Both the position numbers and the translations under genes were made by a program. Below, one piece after another: positions 1-7,755 of a stretch of 64,000 nucleotides of DNA. Within the stretch, counting starts at the first letter, position 1. Each line of letters starts with the position of its first letter. The notes beneath the pieces are model-generated. The model saw only the letters and a program-made list of their open reading frames with translations. It was not told where the DNA came from and did not search any database. Source of the stretch: JAGVPT01 sp964439265 (GTDB taxonomy: Bacteria > Bacteroidota > Ignavibacteria > UBA10030 > UBA8401); assembly GCA_964439265.1 (NCBI GenBank), contig CAYTOA010000006.1, positions 57,144-121,143 on the forward strand, given 5' to 3'.

Positions 1-668
1 GGACTCACCCGTTCAAACAGTTTATGCCGGCCGGTCGCTAATCCTCCAAAATATGCCGCGGTGTCGCACATCCAGATGGAGGCGAAGATTGCGATGATCG
101 TCAGACCTCCCCATGCATACGCAGCGGAATGTAACGCCGCATCTGAACTGTCATGTGCACCGGCCAGAGCATCCTGCACGAGGCGGAGTGGAAACTCGCT
201 CCCGAACTGTTCACGGATCCCGATGAATGTGCTGAGAAATGCGCCGATATACACCACGCCGAGAATGGTGTATCCTGCATTAACGAATACCGAACCTTTG
301 TTCCGGAAAAGTTCAAGAAGAAGGACGAGGACGAAGAAAATCAAAAGGACCGCAAAGAGAATCTGCGATGTCGTGAGAAGCGGAGCGGGGACTTCTCGCC
401 CGTACAAAATGCCCGAAAAGAACGATCGGATGCCTGCGTGAAAAAATACCCCGTTGATCGCAACCGCGGCCGCTGTTCCAAGCGTCCGCTGCGGGGATGC
501 TCCTTTTAAGACCGACATCGCATAGAATTCATTCAACGCAAGGCAGCAGATCACAACGACAAAAAGAAAAAAAGGGAATCCGCCAAAGTACGAAATAAAC
601 AGGACGACCGGGACGGCGACGACCGCAACCAGTACTCGCGAGGCAAGGTTTGAAAATCTCGCCGTCAT
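1..668 (-). CDS. cdsA: Phosphatidate cytidylyltransferase, N-terminal part (cut by window edge)
   Basis: Makes CDP-diacylglycerol from phosphatidate and CTP in the inner membrane, the branch point of phospholipid synthesis. I translated it directly: about 222 residues run open to base 1, with several hydrophobic helices. The motif WMCDTAAYFGG near the edge is the family's conserved D-T-AY-FG segment; the C-terminal signature lies outside the window. The ATG at 668 overlaps the TGA of the zinc-ribbon gene as ATGA, so it is the last visible gene of a translationally coupled operon. Family assignment rests on the N-terminal two thirds only. Confidence 0.88.
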   Translation of the reverse strand, partial: MTARFSNLASRVLVAVVAVPVVLFISYFGGFPFFLFVVVICCLALNEFYAMSVLKGASPQRTLGTAAAVAINGVFFHAGIRSFFSGILYGREVPAPLLTTSQILFAVLLIFFVLVLLLELFRNKGSVFVNAGYTILGVVYIGAFLSTFIGIREQFGSEFPLRLVQDALAGAHDSSDAALHSAAYAWGGLTIIAIFASIWMCDTAAYFGGLATGRHKLFERVS

Positions 669-1132
669 TGCGCACCACCCTCTTTGATTATAAATTCACC
701 CAGGTCCATCTCATCGATGAGACCTCGGGCTGCTTTGATCGATTCAGCCTTCACAAAAATAGTTACGAACCGATCGTCCGTCAAGCTGCAGAAATGGGAG
801 AACTTCATTGCTGAAAACTGAAGGGCCGGTATACCGTTAAGAGAAAGATTTTTCGTCAATATGTCAGCTTCAAATTCACTTGCGACAGCCGCGAGGTTGA
901 TATGGGCAGGCATCAACTGAGAATGGAAAACATCGTCGCAATACAATTTGTTTTCCTTTGCCACCGAACAATCGTCGCACACCGGTTTGCCGCAGACAAC
1001 GCAAACGCCGATGGCACGCGTGCCTGAGTGATTCTCACATTCAACAATATCCTGCAGTCCAAGGACTCTTCCGCAGGCCGTGCAGAACAACGCTTGCCCG
1101 GTACTTGTGCGATGACAGCGCTGACAGATCAC
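665..1132 (-). CDS. Zinc-ribbon / B-box-like protein with DUF2007-like C-terminal domain
   Basis: A 155-aa cytoplasmic protein of unknown role. Residues 3-20 form a zinc ribbon (C3, C6, C17, C20). Residues 32-70 hold a second cluster (C32, H35, C44, C47, C52, C55, C65, H70) with the spacing of a B-box-like zinc finger. Residues about 80-150 resemble the DUF2007 'putative signal transducing' fold. The GTG start overlaps the TGA of the CAAX protease gene (GTGA), and its stop overlaps the cdsA start. The zinc sites are seen; a binding or regulatory role beside membrane-lipid genes is only inferred. Confidence 0.75.
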   Translation of the reverse strand: MICQRCHRTSTGQALFCTACGRVLGLQDIVECENHSGTRAIGVCVVCGKPVCDDCSVAKENKLYCDDVFHSQLMPAHINLAAVASEFEADILTKNLSLNGIPALQFSAMKFSHFCSLTDDRFVTIFVKAESIKAARGLIDEMDLGEFIIKEGGAQ

Positions 1133-2097
1133 GCGGACGCTCCTTTAAAGGCGGATTCGTCAAGCCGTGAAGTCACTTGCCAATAAAAATACATCGTGAC
1201 AACAAAGATGATAATGAAGCCTGCCGTTGTCGAAAAGACAAATGTCGCTGAATAGTCGGATAGCGAATCGAACATGGAAAGCGCCGGGGAATCTTTTATG
1301 GCCGGTTCATAGTACACGCCGACGACGGAGACAAGGTTATTTATGAAATGAGCAGCCATAGGAATCACAATCGTGCCCGACCTGGCCATAAAGAACCCGA
1401 ACAAAACTCCTAAACTGACGAGCGGAACCACAAGAAATGGGTTCACGTGGTATAACCCGAAGATCATTCCTGTAAAAACGAACCCCCATTTCTTATTCGT
1501 CGCAAGCGTCAAATTCTTCTGGATCAATCCCCGGAAGAGAAGCTCTTCGCAGATCGCCGGGGTCAACGCAACAACAATAATAACAAAAAGGAGCTCGGAT
1601 GGTGAGTGTGCCTGCACGAGCATCGTCATCGTCTCTTCGATCAGCTTTCGGACTGTTTCTATGAACGGGCGGAGCGATTCCGGGAGCGGGATTTTATCCT
1701 GAAAAAAGAGATATCCCTCCATCGCCTGCTGAAGAGAGAACACTCCGATCACGGCAAGAACAAATTCGCTGGCTTTCGGCATCCGCCGGGGGAGTACCGC
1801 ACGCGTTGAACCATGCTGGAACCTCATTAAGATGAGCGTCGGTATCAGCAAAAATACAATTTGTGAGATCATGGTAGCGAGACGCATCATCTGCACGTTT
1901 TCAAGTGTGACAGAAGTACCGAAGATCAGCCAGGTTAACCCTCCCCCGACAACCTGATAAAGAAAAAATATTGCGGCAAGCGCAAGGAACACGAATCCAA
2001 GCGGATTCATTCTCAACGCGTCTACCCCTGGCGGCAATACCTCCGAGGCCTCTTCTGCCGGGGGGAGGCCGGCGTTATTTTCGAGGCGTTCGTCCAT
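1129..2097 (-). CDS. CPBP (CAAX protease / bacteriocin-processing) family intramembrane endopeptidase
   Basis: A 322-aa polytopic membrane protein of the Abi/CPBP glutamic intramembrane protease family. The catalytic motifs are visible: E184-E185-xxx-R189 (CEELLFRG), H217 in FGLYH, and H250 with N253/N254 in HFINN. At least six hydrophobic segments lie between residues 32 and 310. Bacterial members mature peptides or protect against bacteriocins; the substrate here cannot be read from the sequence. Its ATG at 2097 lies inside the end of the upstream gene (23-nt overlap) and its TGA overlaps the next GTG start, so the operon is very compact. Confidence 0.87.
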   Translation of the reverse strand: MDERLENNAGLPPAEEASEVLPPGVDALRMNPLGFVFLALAAIFFLYQVVGGGLTWLIFGTSVTLENVQMMRLATMISQIVFLLIPTLILMRFQHGSTRAVLPRRMPKASEFVLAVIGVFSLQQAMEGYLFFQDKIPLPESLRPFIETVRKLIEETMTMLVQAHSPSELLFVIIVVALTPAICEELLFRGLIQKNLTLATNKKWGFVFTGMIFGLYHVNPFLVVPLVSLGVLFGFFMARSGTIVIPMAAHFINNLVSVVGVYYEPAIKDSPALSMFDSLSDYSATFVFSTTAGFIIIFVVTMYFYWQVTSRLDESAFKGASA

Positions 2098-3052
2098 GAG
2101 ACCCGAAGTGTTGTTTAATCAGTGCAGCGAGCAGGGGTACCATGATCTCGTGATGGCCGGCAAAATCGTACCCCTTTCCGGTCTTTTGCGTCGGGCGAAG
2201 GACTACGTTCATCAGCGGCCGGTAATGCCGCAGCATGTCAAAATTCGCCGTCGTAAACCCGTGCGCTTTGCTTCCGAGATTGCGGGCAACGGTCAGCGCT
2301 TTCAAAAAGACTTCGGGCATGATGACCGCCGACCCAATATTCAGCACGACGCCGCCATTGACAAGATCTTTCACAACGTTGGAGAAGATTTTGAAATCTC
2401 GAAAGCTCAATTCGCCGGTCGCAGCGCCGTCCATCGTCGGCTGTTGGTGGACAATATCTGTGCCGATCGCCGCATGGACGGTAACGGGAACGTCAAGTTC
2501 GAAGCATGTTCCGAGGATGCTCAGCTTCTTATTTTTTGCCCGTGCTTCGACCAATGCACGTCCGAGCGTTTCACCGTATCCCATCGTACTCATGGCATAG
2601 CCGATGGAAAGCGAGTTATTGATGAACTCTCCCGTCTCTCGTGACATCCCGAATTTGCCGTCAAGCATGTTTTCAGCAACGTCCTCCGACGTTTTCCCCC
2701 ACAATGCCGTTTCCACGTCGTGGATCGCTGCGGCACTGTTCATTGCAACCGCAGTCACAATCTTCCTCCGGACAAGATCAAGGATGATCGGCGATAAACC
2801 GACCTTGATAACATGCGCACCCATCATCACGATAACGGGCTTTCTCTCTTTTCGCGCACGGACGATGTCAGCGACCAGGGTCTTGAGTTGAGCCGCGGCG
2901 AGGATGTTCGGCAGCGACCTGGCAAACGCAGCGAACGATTGCTTTGACGGGTCGAAGGGAGCGCCAAAATCCTTTGGAGCCACCTTGCTCTTGCGCGAAA
3001 CGATCGAAATTGTCTTGACCTTCGAGAGGTCCGCCTGTACATATTTTGACAT
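2075..3052 (-). CDS. Conserved protein of unknown function (possibly deoxyhypusine-synthase-like fold)
   Basis: A 325-aa soluble protein with no signal peptide or membrane segment. Conserved-looking blocks are MMGAHVIKVGLSP (about residue 75), GKTSEDVAENM (about 119), DIVHQQPTMDGAATGE (about 200) and GHHEIMVPLLAAL near the C-terminus. Repeated Gly-rich loops suggest a Rossmann-like nucleotide-binding fold. I think it is close to bacterial proteins loosely grouped with deoxyhypusine synthase, but I cannot point to the catalytic lysine of true DHS, so I give no function. It starts one base before the stop of the DUF3108 gene and overlaps the CAAX protease gene. Confidence 0.6.
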   Translation of the reverse strand: MSKYVQADLSKVKTISIVSRKSKVAPKDFGAPFDPSKQSFAAFARSLPNILAAAQLKTLVADIVRARKERKPVIVMMGAHVIKVGLSPIILDLVRRKIVTAVAMNSAAAIHDVETALWGKTSEDVAENMLDGKFGMSRETGEFINNSLSIGYAMSTMGYGETLGRALVEARAKNKKLSILGTCFELDVPVTVHAAIGTDIVHQQPTMDGAATGELSFRDFKIFSNVVKDLVNGGVVLNIGSAVIMPEVFLKALTVARNLGSKAHGFTTANFDMLRHYRPLMNVVLRPTQKTGKGYDFAGHHEIMVPLLAALIKQHFGSHGRTPRK

Positions 3053-3850
3053 CTATTTGACCCTCGCTTTCAAATCGCCGTTAATACCGGAGTACTCGCG
3101 CAACTCCGACCCGATCGAACCGATCAGGACTTTTGTCGTAATCTTCACCGGAATTTTTCTGTCGTCATCGGAAAGCCAAATAAGCACCCTGCCGTCGCTC
3201 TTAAAGAGACCTCCCTCTTTCGCCAGGGGTTCGACGATGATGCATTTGAATGTACCCGCTTCTACTTTGATTGTCTCTCTCCCGATGAATTGCACATCAA
3301 GATCATACGTTGAGTCTTTATAGAAGTTTTGAAGATGGATCCTTTCCCCGATTTTCTTATTTGAAAAATCCAGCGTCCTGACAAAGAAGAATGCCGACAT
3401 GATATCGTTGACCTTTGGCGGTATGGGATACTGTTTATCGCCGACTTTTGCTACATGATTGAGCTGGTCAAATTCCGCAACGAAATCGCGACGGTAGTGA
3501 CCCTCTTTGACATGCTGTTCAAACCGCCACGGGTATACTTCACGCACGTCGAGATACGTTTCGTACCGGTCGCGGACTTCGAAAAACCAGGAAAATGTCG
3601 GCGTTGAGTTGACCTCAAACATCACTTTGAAACATTGATGCGCGCCAACGGTATCATATTCGGGAATCGAAATGACCGCCTGGCCTGCAGTGATAAATCC
3701 ATAGCCAACATTGAACACTAACCGTTCGCCGACGGTAAACGCGGATTGACCCGGGTCCTCTTTCGGCTTGCCAGTTTGGAAAGCGGAGGACGAACTGACT
3801 CCCAGCAAAGCCAGAAGTGCGAATGCTACGATGTTCCGTACTGTTGACAT
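3053..3850 (-). CDS. DUF3108 periplasmic/envelope protein
   Basis: A 265-aa exported protein. The N-terminus is a typical Sec signal peptide (hydrophobic AFALLALLGV core, small residues SSSSA before the cut). The mature part begins with GERLVFNVGYGFITAG, the hallmark of DUF3108, a beta-rich family whose members bind the envelope or lipoprotein sorting machinery in some bacteria. A longer reading frame upstream is only the shadow of the glycosyltransferase gene. I chose the ATG at 3850, 7 nt after that gene's stop; an in-frame ATG at 3871 is also possible. Neither has a strong ribosome binding site. Confidence 0.78.
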   Translation of the reverse strand: MSTVRNIVAFALLALLGVSSSSAFQTGKPKEDPGQSAFTVGERLVFNVGYGFITAGQAVISIPEYDTVGAHQCFKVMFEVNSTPTFSWFFEVRDRYETYLDVREVYPWRFEQHVKEGHYRRDFVAEFDQLNHVAKVGDKQYPIPPKVNDIMSAFFFVRTLDFSNKKIGERIHLQNFYKDSTYDLDVQFIGRETIKVEAGTFKCIIVEPLAKEGGLFKSDGRVLIWLSDDDRKIPVKITTKVLIGSIGSELREYSGINGDLKARVK

Positions 3851-3857
3851 AGTGAGA

Positions 3858-5012
3858 TTAATCTTGTTCATCCAAGAATTTTTTGATCGCAGAAAATACT
3901 TCCTCAACCGCGATCTGATCCATACAAACGTTTGAACGGCACGGTGACCCCTTGCACAACGGACATTTCTGGTTGTCGGCAAGAAAGATTTTTTTTTTGC
4001 GAGTGTACGGCCCCCACCGCATAGGACTGCACTGCACGATCGGCGGAAAGAATGCGACGACCGGCGTCCCGACAAGAGCAGCGACGTGCATAGGACCGGT
4101 CGAATTTGAAACAAACACTTCTGCTCGGCGGATCAGCGCGCCAAGATCCATGAGGGAGAGTCTCCCGACGACCGAAAGCGGCGCCTTGTTCATTCCGGCG
4201 GCTACCTTGCCGACTAATCCTTCTTCACCTTTTCCACCCGTCACGACAACTTTGATCCCCAGCCTGCCCTGCACTTCATTACCCAAATTGGAAAAATTCT
4301 CCGCACTCCAATCGCGGGATGAACCGCCGCTCCCCGGGTGAAGAACGACAAACCTGTCGTGCGATGAAATGGAATTGGCGGCGAGCATAGAGTCAACAGA
4401 AGCAACCGCCGATGGAGATATTGAAAATTCAAATTCCGGTTCTTCTTCCGACTCAATTCCCAGGGCGCGGAGCAAGTTGAGATTGTATTCCACCTCGTGC
4501 CGCTTAGCGTCCTTTCGATGTTCAAACACTCTCCTGTTGAACAAGAACGAATACCACCGATACCCCGAGCCTACCCGGACATGAATTCCCGCCAGGAACA
4601 TCAGCAACGCAGGACGGAAACGAGCATACGGAATTATCGCGATATCAAATCTCTTCCTGCGAATCCCCTTCAAGATCGTCAGGAGCGACCCTATGCTCGA
4701 CTCGTTCTCATAAATCAAAACTTCGTCAACACACGAATTCTGGTCGACAAGTTCGCGCGTGTATTGGCGCATGAGAACGGAGATTGAAGCCTTAGGATAG
4801 CGGCGTCTGAGAAGCGGCAACATCGGCAGCGAGAGGATGACATCACCTATTCTATCGATCCGGACCAGAAGGATATTTTTAACGTCGTCGTTCAAAACAT
4901 TGCCGCCGATGAAAACAGGAAAACATCTCTCGCGAATATTTTCAGATTCAATATACGGCAAACACGAGTAAGGTGCAAGGTAACCGGGCGGGAGGTCGTG
5001 CTCAGGTTTCAT
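3858..5012 (-). CDS. Glycosyltransferase family 9 (heptosyltransferase-like)
   Basis: Transfers a sugar, in known members L-glycero-D-manno-heptose, onto lipopolysaccharide core. Visible motifs are RIDRIGDV at the start of the N-terminal Rossmann domain, LHPGSGGSSRDW in the donor-binding loop and SNSTGPMHVAALVGTP in the C-terminal domain. A Cys-rich tail (CPLCKGSPC...CM) is typical of the family. The frame is open to a GTG at 5090, but those first 26 codons come from the palindromic repeat element at 5013-5093. I therefore prefer the ATG at 5012 (384 aa). About 45 residues still precede the canonical domain start. First gene of the operon running to cdsA. Confidence 0.87.
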   Translation of the reverse strand: MKPEHDLPPGYLAPYSCLPYIESENIRERCFPVFIGGNVLNDDVKNILLVRIDRIGDVILSLPMLPLLRRRYPKASISVLMRQYTRELVDQNSCVDEVLIYENESSIGSLLTILKGIRRKRFDIAIIPYARFRPALLMFLAGIHVRVGSGYRWYSFLFNRRVFEHRKDAKRHEVEYNLNLLRALGIESEEEPEFEFSISPSAVASVDSMLAANSISSHDRFVVLHPGSGGSSRDWSAENFSNLGNEVQGRLGIKVVVTGGKGEEGLVGKVAAGMNKAPLSVVGRLSLMDLGALIRRAEVFVSNSTGPMHVAALVGTPVVAFFPPIVQCSPMRWGPYTRKKKIFLADNQKCPLCKGSPCRSNVCMDQIAVEEVFSAIKKFLDEQD

Positions 5013-5093
5013 AAGGTGACGGACACCTTGCTGATTTATCCTGTTAGATTTTTCGGCATAGGATGATTTTTGGAGTGAGGTGTCCGTCACCTC
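5013..5093. repeat. REPIN-like pair of inverted palindromes
   Basis: Two short palindromes face each other 47 bases apart. The first, 5013-5029, is AAGGTG-ACGGA-CACCTT. The second, 5077-5093, is GAGGTG-TCCGT-CACCTC, whose loop is the reverse complement of the first loop. Two REP-type hairpins in opposite orientation are the layout of a REPIN. The element sits exactly between the divergent edge of the glycosyltransferase gene and the VanX-type gene and supplies the spurious N-terminal codons of the former. The same ten bases AAGGTGACGG recur in a hairpin at 32370-32379. Confidence 0.6.
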
Positions 5094-5145
5094 TCACCAC
5101 AAACGCAAAATTGATCGCCTCAGGCGGCGTCCACGGGGCGAAGAA

Positions 5146-5802
5146 TTAGTCCAACGGCTGGTCGAGGATTGGAAATTTCCCCCACCCGTGAAAATCGAAG
5201 TGCCACCACTCAGACGACATCCGCAGGAATCCGTGCCGCTCCATCACTTCTTCGAGCAGCGCGCGGTTTTTCAAAACCTTGTTTGGCAACTTCATGTAGC
5301 CGCAGTGAGCTCTGTCGGTAAAATTATCAAACGGCGTGGGCATTTGAAGTTCGCGACCGAGAGAATCGATGATCGTCAGGTCTACAGCAGCACCTCGATT
5401 GTGACGGGACCCCTTGGCTGGATTTGCGACATATCGATCATCGGGCACGGCCTCCCATAATTTTTTTTGAATGGAAAGGGGGCGGTAACCGTCGAATATT
5501 TTGAGCCCAAGCCCGCGTGTACTCAATTCCTTTTGCACGGCACTGAGGCTTTCAGCCGGCTCGCGGCGCAGCAGGCATTTTACGACAGGATAGAGCTTGT
5601 GATGGGTGAAGTTATTATCCGTTGCGTAACGGATGTCGAGGACAATGGCTGGATTCACGGAAAGAACGTCGACAAGTTCGGCGCTGGATTTCTCTTGGGA
5701 GAGAGTGGGAACAGCAGACAGTAAACAGTAAAAAGTAAAAAGTAAACAGTGAACAGTAAAGATGTAAGGAAACGATGCTCCCTTTACGTCATAGAATTTC
5801 AT
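5146..5802 (-). CDS. D-alanyl-D-alanine dipeptidase (VanX/DdpX family, M15D)
   Basis: A 218-aa secreted zinc dipeptidase that cleaves D-Ala-D-Ala, probably for peptidoglycan turnover rather than glycopeptide resistance, since no vanH/vanA lies nearby. The zinc and catalytic motifs are clear: SRHNRGAAVD (His and Asp ligands) and SSEWWHFDF (catalytic Glu, third His ligand). FDGYRP before them is also family-typical. The start is ATG at 5802. The hydrophobic signal segment (FTVHCLLFTFYCLL) is encoded entirely by an AGTAAAAAGTAAACAGT word repeat at 5717-5760, with no alternative start after it. Confidence 0.88.
   Translation of the reverse strand: MKFYDVKGASFPYIFTVHCLLFTFYCLLSAVPTLSQEKSSAELVDVLSVNPAIVLDIRYATDNNFTHHKLYPVVKCLLRREPAESLSAVQKELSTRGLGLKIFDGYRPLSIQKKLWEAVPDDRYVANPAKGSRHNRGAAVDLTIIDSLGRELQMPTPFDNFTDRAHCGYMKLPNKVLKNRALLEEVMERHGFLRMSSEWWHFDFHGWGKFPILDQPLD
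5717..5760. repeat. AGTAAA/CAGT word repeat inside the signal-peptide coding region
   Basis: A 44-base stretch built from variants of AGTAAACAGT and AGTAAAAAGT (on the minus strand TTTACTGTTCACTGTTTAC and so on). It lies in frame in the VanX-type gene and encodes its hydrophobic export segment. Similar AACTTTTCACTTTT words occur at 19710-19745 and 42056-42070. Confidence 0.7.
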
Positions 5803-5837
5803 CTGCAATCTGAACTAAATCTGAGCCATCTGCGAAA

Positions 5838-7007
5838 TTATGAGACAAAGACCTTTGCAACCTCAAGCATCATTGACGGTTTGTTCCACAGCGCAGTACG
5901 AAAAATGCCCCCAAGCGTTCGCTTCTCAACGGGGAGTTCCAATGCACTGTCGCAGATATTGTTGAGGGTATCATCGGAGAAGCCTGCAACAGCTTCCTTA
6001 ATATTATAGAACACTTCATGCCGCCATCCCAGCCGTTTATGCCAACGTTTCTCGTAGTCTGTAAGATAAGACAAGTCTCGCGTGGCGACAGCCTCCGCAG
6101 CAACCTGGCCGCCAATCATACCGCCGATCATTCCGCTGATTATTCCACCGCCGGAAACGGGGTTCACCTGATGAGCGGCATCGCCGACAACCAGAACATT
6201 GTTTGCCGCTATTCGGCTGCAGGTCTTGGCACAGGGCACACCGCCGGCGATGTGCGTAAGAATTGCGGCGTTCGGAAATTTCCTTTCCATGAACTCGTGC
6301 AGGAATTTTATCGCCGACTTCTTCTTTGCCTCCTCCACACTCAAACCGAGCCCGACGTTCGCCGTATTCTTGCCCTTCGGGAAAACCCACAGGTATCCCC
6401 CCGGCGAAACTTCGTCGCCAAAGTAGAAATCAAGAACATCCGGTTCGACGTCGATTCCCGATATCGTTATCTGAGCGCAACTCTCCATGTCGCGGATATG
6501 ACACGTGGTATCGATTCCAGCCCATTTGCCGACCCGTGATTCAACGCCGTCCGCAGCGATAACGACCTTGCATCGAAGGTCCACTTTCACATCCTTGATC
6601 AAAGCACGGACGCCGACCGCCCCGCCGTCGTCGTCTTTCAGCAGATCGTATACGTAGGCCTTCGTTACGACTTCAGCTCCTTCTTTAGCTGCGAGTTTAG
6701 CGAGTTCGTAATCAAAGATGCGGCGTTCAAGCACATATCCAGTTCCGTCGAGACGCGGAACGACGCTCTTGCCGTTCGGCGCCACCAAGCGGAATTTCGT
6801 CACCGTCGACGCAATCCATTTGGGATCGGGTTCGATGAATTGAATCACTCCCTCGTGACTCACTGCCTCTCCGCATCGTACCGGATAACCGACGTCGCGA
6901 TCCTTCTCAAGCATCAACACGGACGCGCCGCCGGCGGCGGCATAGCGCGCCGCGGTTGAACCCGCAGGGCCCGCACCCACAACGATAACATCGTAATCTT
7001 TTTTCAT
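5838..7007 (-). CDS. Geranylgeranyl reductase family FAD-dependent oxidoreductase
   Basis: A 389-aa flavoprotein that saturates isoprenoid chains in its known relatives (archaeal lipid or chlorophyll/menaquinone side chains). The N-terminal FAD dinucleotide motif VVGAGPAGSTAARYAA is at about residues 7-22, followed by EKDRDVGYPVRCGEA, the conserved Cys-containing segment of this family. The second FAD motif VVGDAAHQVNPVSGGGI is in the C-terminal half. The frame stays open to 7223, but that part is a shadow of the ferredoxin gene. The ATG at 7007 overlaps the ferredoxin stop (ATGA), so the two are translationally coupled and the ferredoxin is the likely electron donor. Target isoprenoid unknown, perhaps menaquinone. 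Confidence 0.88.
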   Translation of the reverse strand: MKKDYDVIVVGAGPAGSTAARYAAAGGASVLMLEKDRDVGYPVRCGEAVSHEGVIQFIEPDPKWIASTVTKFRLVAPNGKSVVPRLDGTGYVLERRIFDYELAKLAAKEGAEVVTKAYVYDLLKDDDGGAVGVRALIKDVKVDLRCKVVIAADGVESRVGKWAGIDTTCHIRDMESCAQITISGIDVEPDVLDFYFGDEVSPGGYLWVFPKGKNTANVGLGLSVEEAKKKSAIKFLHEFMERKFPNAAILTHIAGGVPCAKTCSRIAANNVLVVGDAAHQVNPVSGGGIISGMIGGMIGGQVAAEAVATRDLSYLTDYEKRWHKRLGWRHEVFYNIKEAVAGFSDDTLNNICDSALELPVEKRTLGGIFRTALWNKPSMMLEVAKVFVS

Positions 7008-7264
7008 TTGAGTGAGTGCGCAAACTGAAGATTGTCCAGAGCGGAAATTTCTTTCGGAAGATCCTGGATCCCGTCCCGATGAAACTCGATCACTTCCCAC
7101 GGGCATGCCCAGACGCACTTGCGGCAATTTGTGCACCGCTCTTCGATCACTGCGATCTTCGACTCCTGAAGTTCGATCGCGTCTTCTGGACAGACGCCAA
7201 CGCAGCAGCCGCAATAATCGCACTTGCCGGGTCGGATATAGATCATTAAGAACGGCTTAGCCAT
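7004..7264 (-). CDS. 2x[4Fe-4S] ferredoxin
   Basis: An 86-aa electron carrier with two canonical CxxCxxCxxxCP clusters: C15, C18, C21, C25-P and C44, C47, C50, C54-P. It carries about 30 extra residues after the second cluster. The stop overlaps the start of the geranylgeranyl-reductase-like gene. Ferredoxin-dependent reduction is documented for archaeal enzymes of that family, so a dedicated partnership is a reasonable inference. The ATG at 7264 has no clear ribosome binding site; an ATG at codon 7 is the alternative. Confidence 0.92.
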   Translation of the reverse strand: MAKPFLMIYIRPGKCDYCGCCVGVCPEDAIELQESKIAVIEERCTNCRKCVWACPWEVIEFHRDGIQDLPKEISALDNLQFAHSLK

Positions 7265-7291
7265 GGAGGATAATTTTCTGAAGGAAGAGGA

Positions 7292-7693
7292 TCATTTGAT
7301 CGACAACAGCTCGACTTCGAAAATGAGCTTTGCGTTAGGAGGAATGACACCGCCGGCGCCGCGGCTTCCGTAGCCGAGCTCGGGAGGAATGAAAAATTTC
7401 GTCTTGCCGCCCACCCTCATCGTCGCCACGCCGTCGTCCCACCCTTGAATCACTTGTCCGACTCCGAGCTTGAAGGTAAACGGCAGATTCCGGTCGACGG
7501 AGCTGTCGAATTTTGTGCCGTCTTCCAGCCATCCGGTGTAATGAACGGTGACCGAGTCCCCGCGCTTCGGCGATGCGCCCGTTCCCTCCTTGATGATTTC
7601 GTATTTCATTCCGCTCTCCGTCACTCCTGTATTTTTCCGTGCACAGCTTGCAGCAATCAACGCCGCTGCCAAAAAGAAGGCGATGCTTTTCAT
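7292..7693 (-). CDS. FKBP-type peptidyl-prolyl cis-trans isomerase, lipoprotein
   Basis: A 133-aa protein-folding catalyst. The N-terminus is a lipoprotein signal with lipobox AASC (Cys17), so it is anchored in an envelope membrane. The single FKBP domain covers residues about 28-132 with the family segments GDSVTVHYTGWLEDGTKFDSS, QVIQGWDDGVATMRVGGK and a GYGSRGAGGVIPPNA loop ending in LIFEVELL. Active-site Tyr, Asp, Phe, Val-Ile and Trp positions are all present. It lies 28 nt upstream of the ferredoxin gene on the same strand. Confidence 0.93.
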   Translation of the reverse strand: MKSIAFFLAAALIAASCARKNTGVTESGMKYEIIKEGTGASPKRGDSVTVHYTGWLEDGTKFDSSVDRNLPFTFKLGVGQVIQGWDDGVATMRVGGKTKFFIPPELGYGSRGAGGVIPPNAKLIFEVELLSIK

Positions 7694-7755
7694 GGATTTT
7701 TCTTTAAGTGACTAATTCTTTAAAAATAAAGAAAAGATCGCATACCTTCAAGCCC

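Noticed and set aside
5146..5802. Glycopeptide-resistance (van) cluster
   Set aside because: Only a VanX-type dipeptidase is present; no vanH, vanA-type ligase or vanRS is nearby.
7008..7223. N-terminal extension of the geranylgeranyl-reductase-like protein
   Set aside because: Arg-rich sequence lying over the ferredoxin gene; the FAD motif starts right after ATG 7007.
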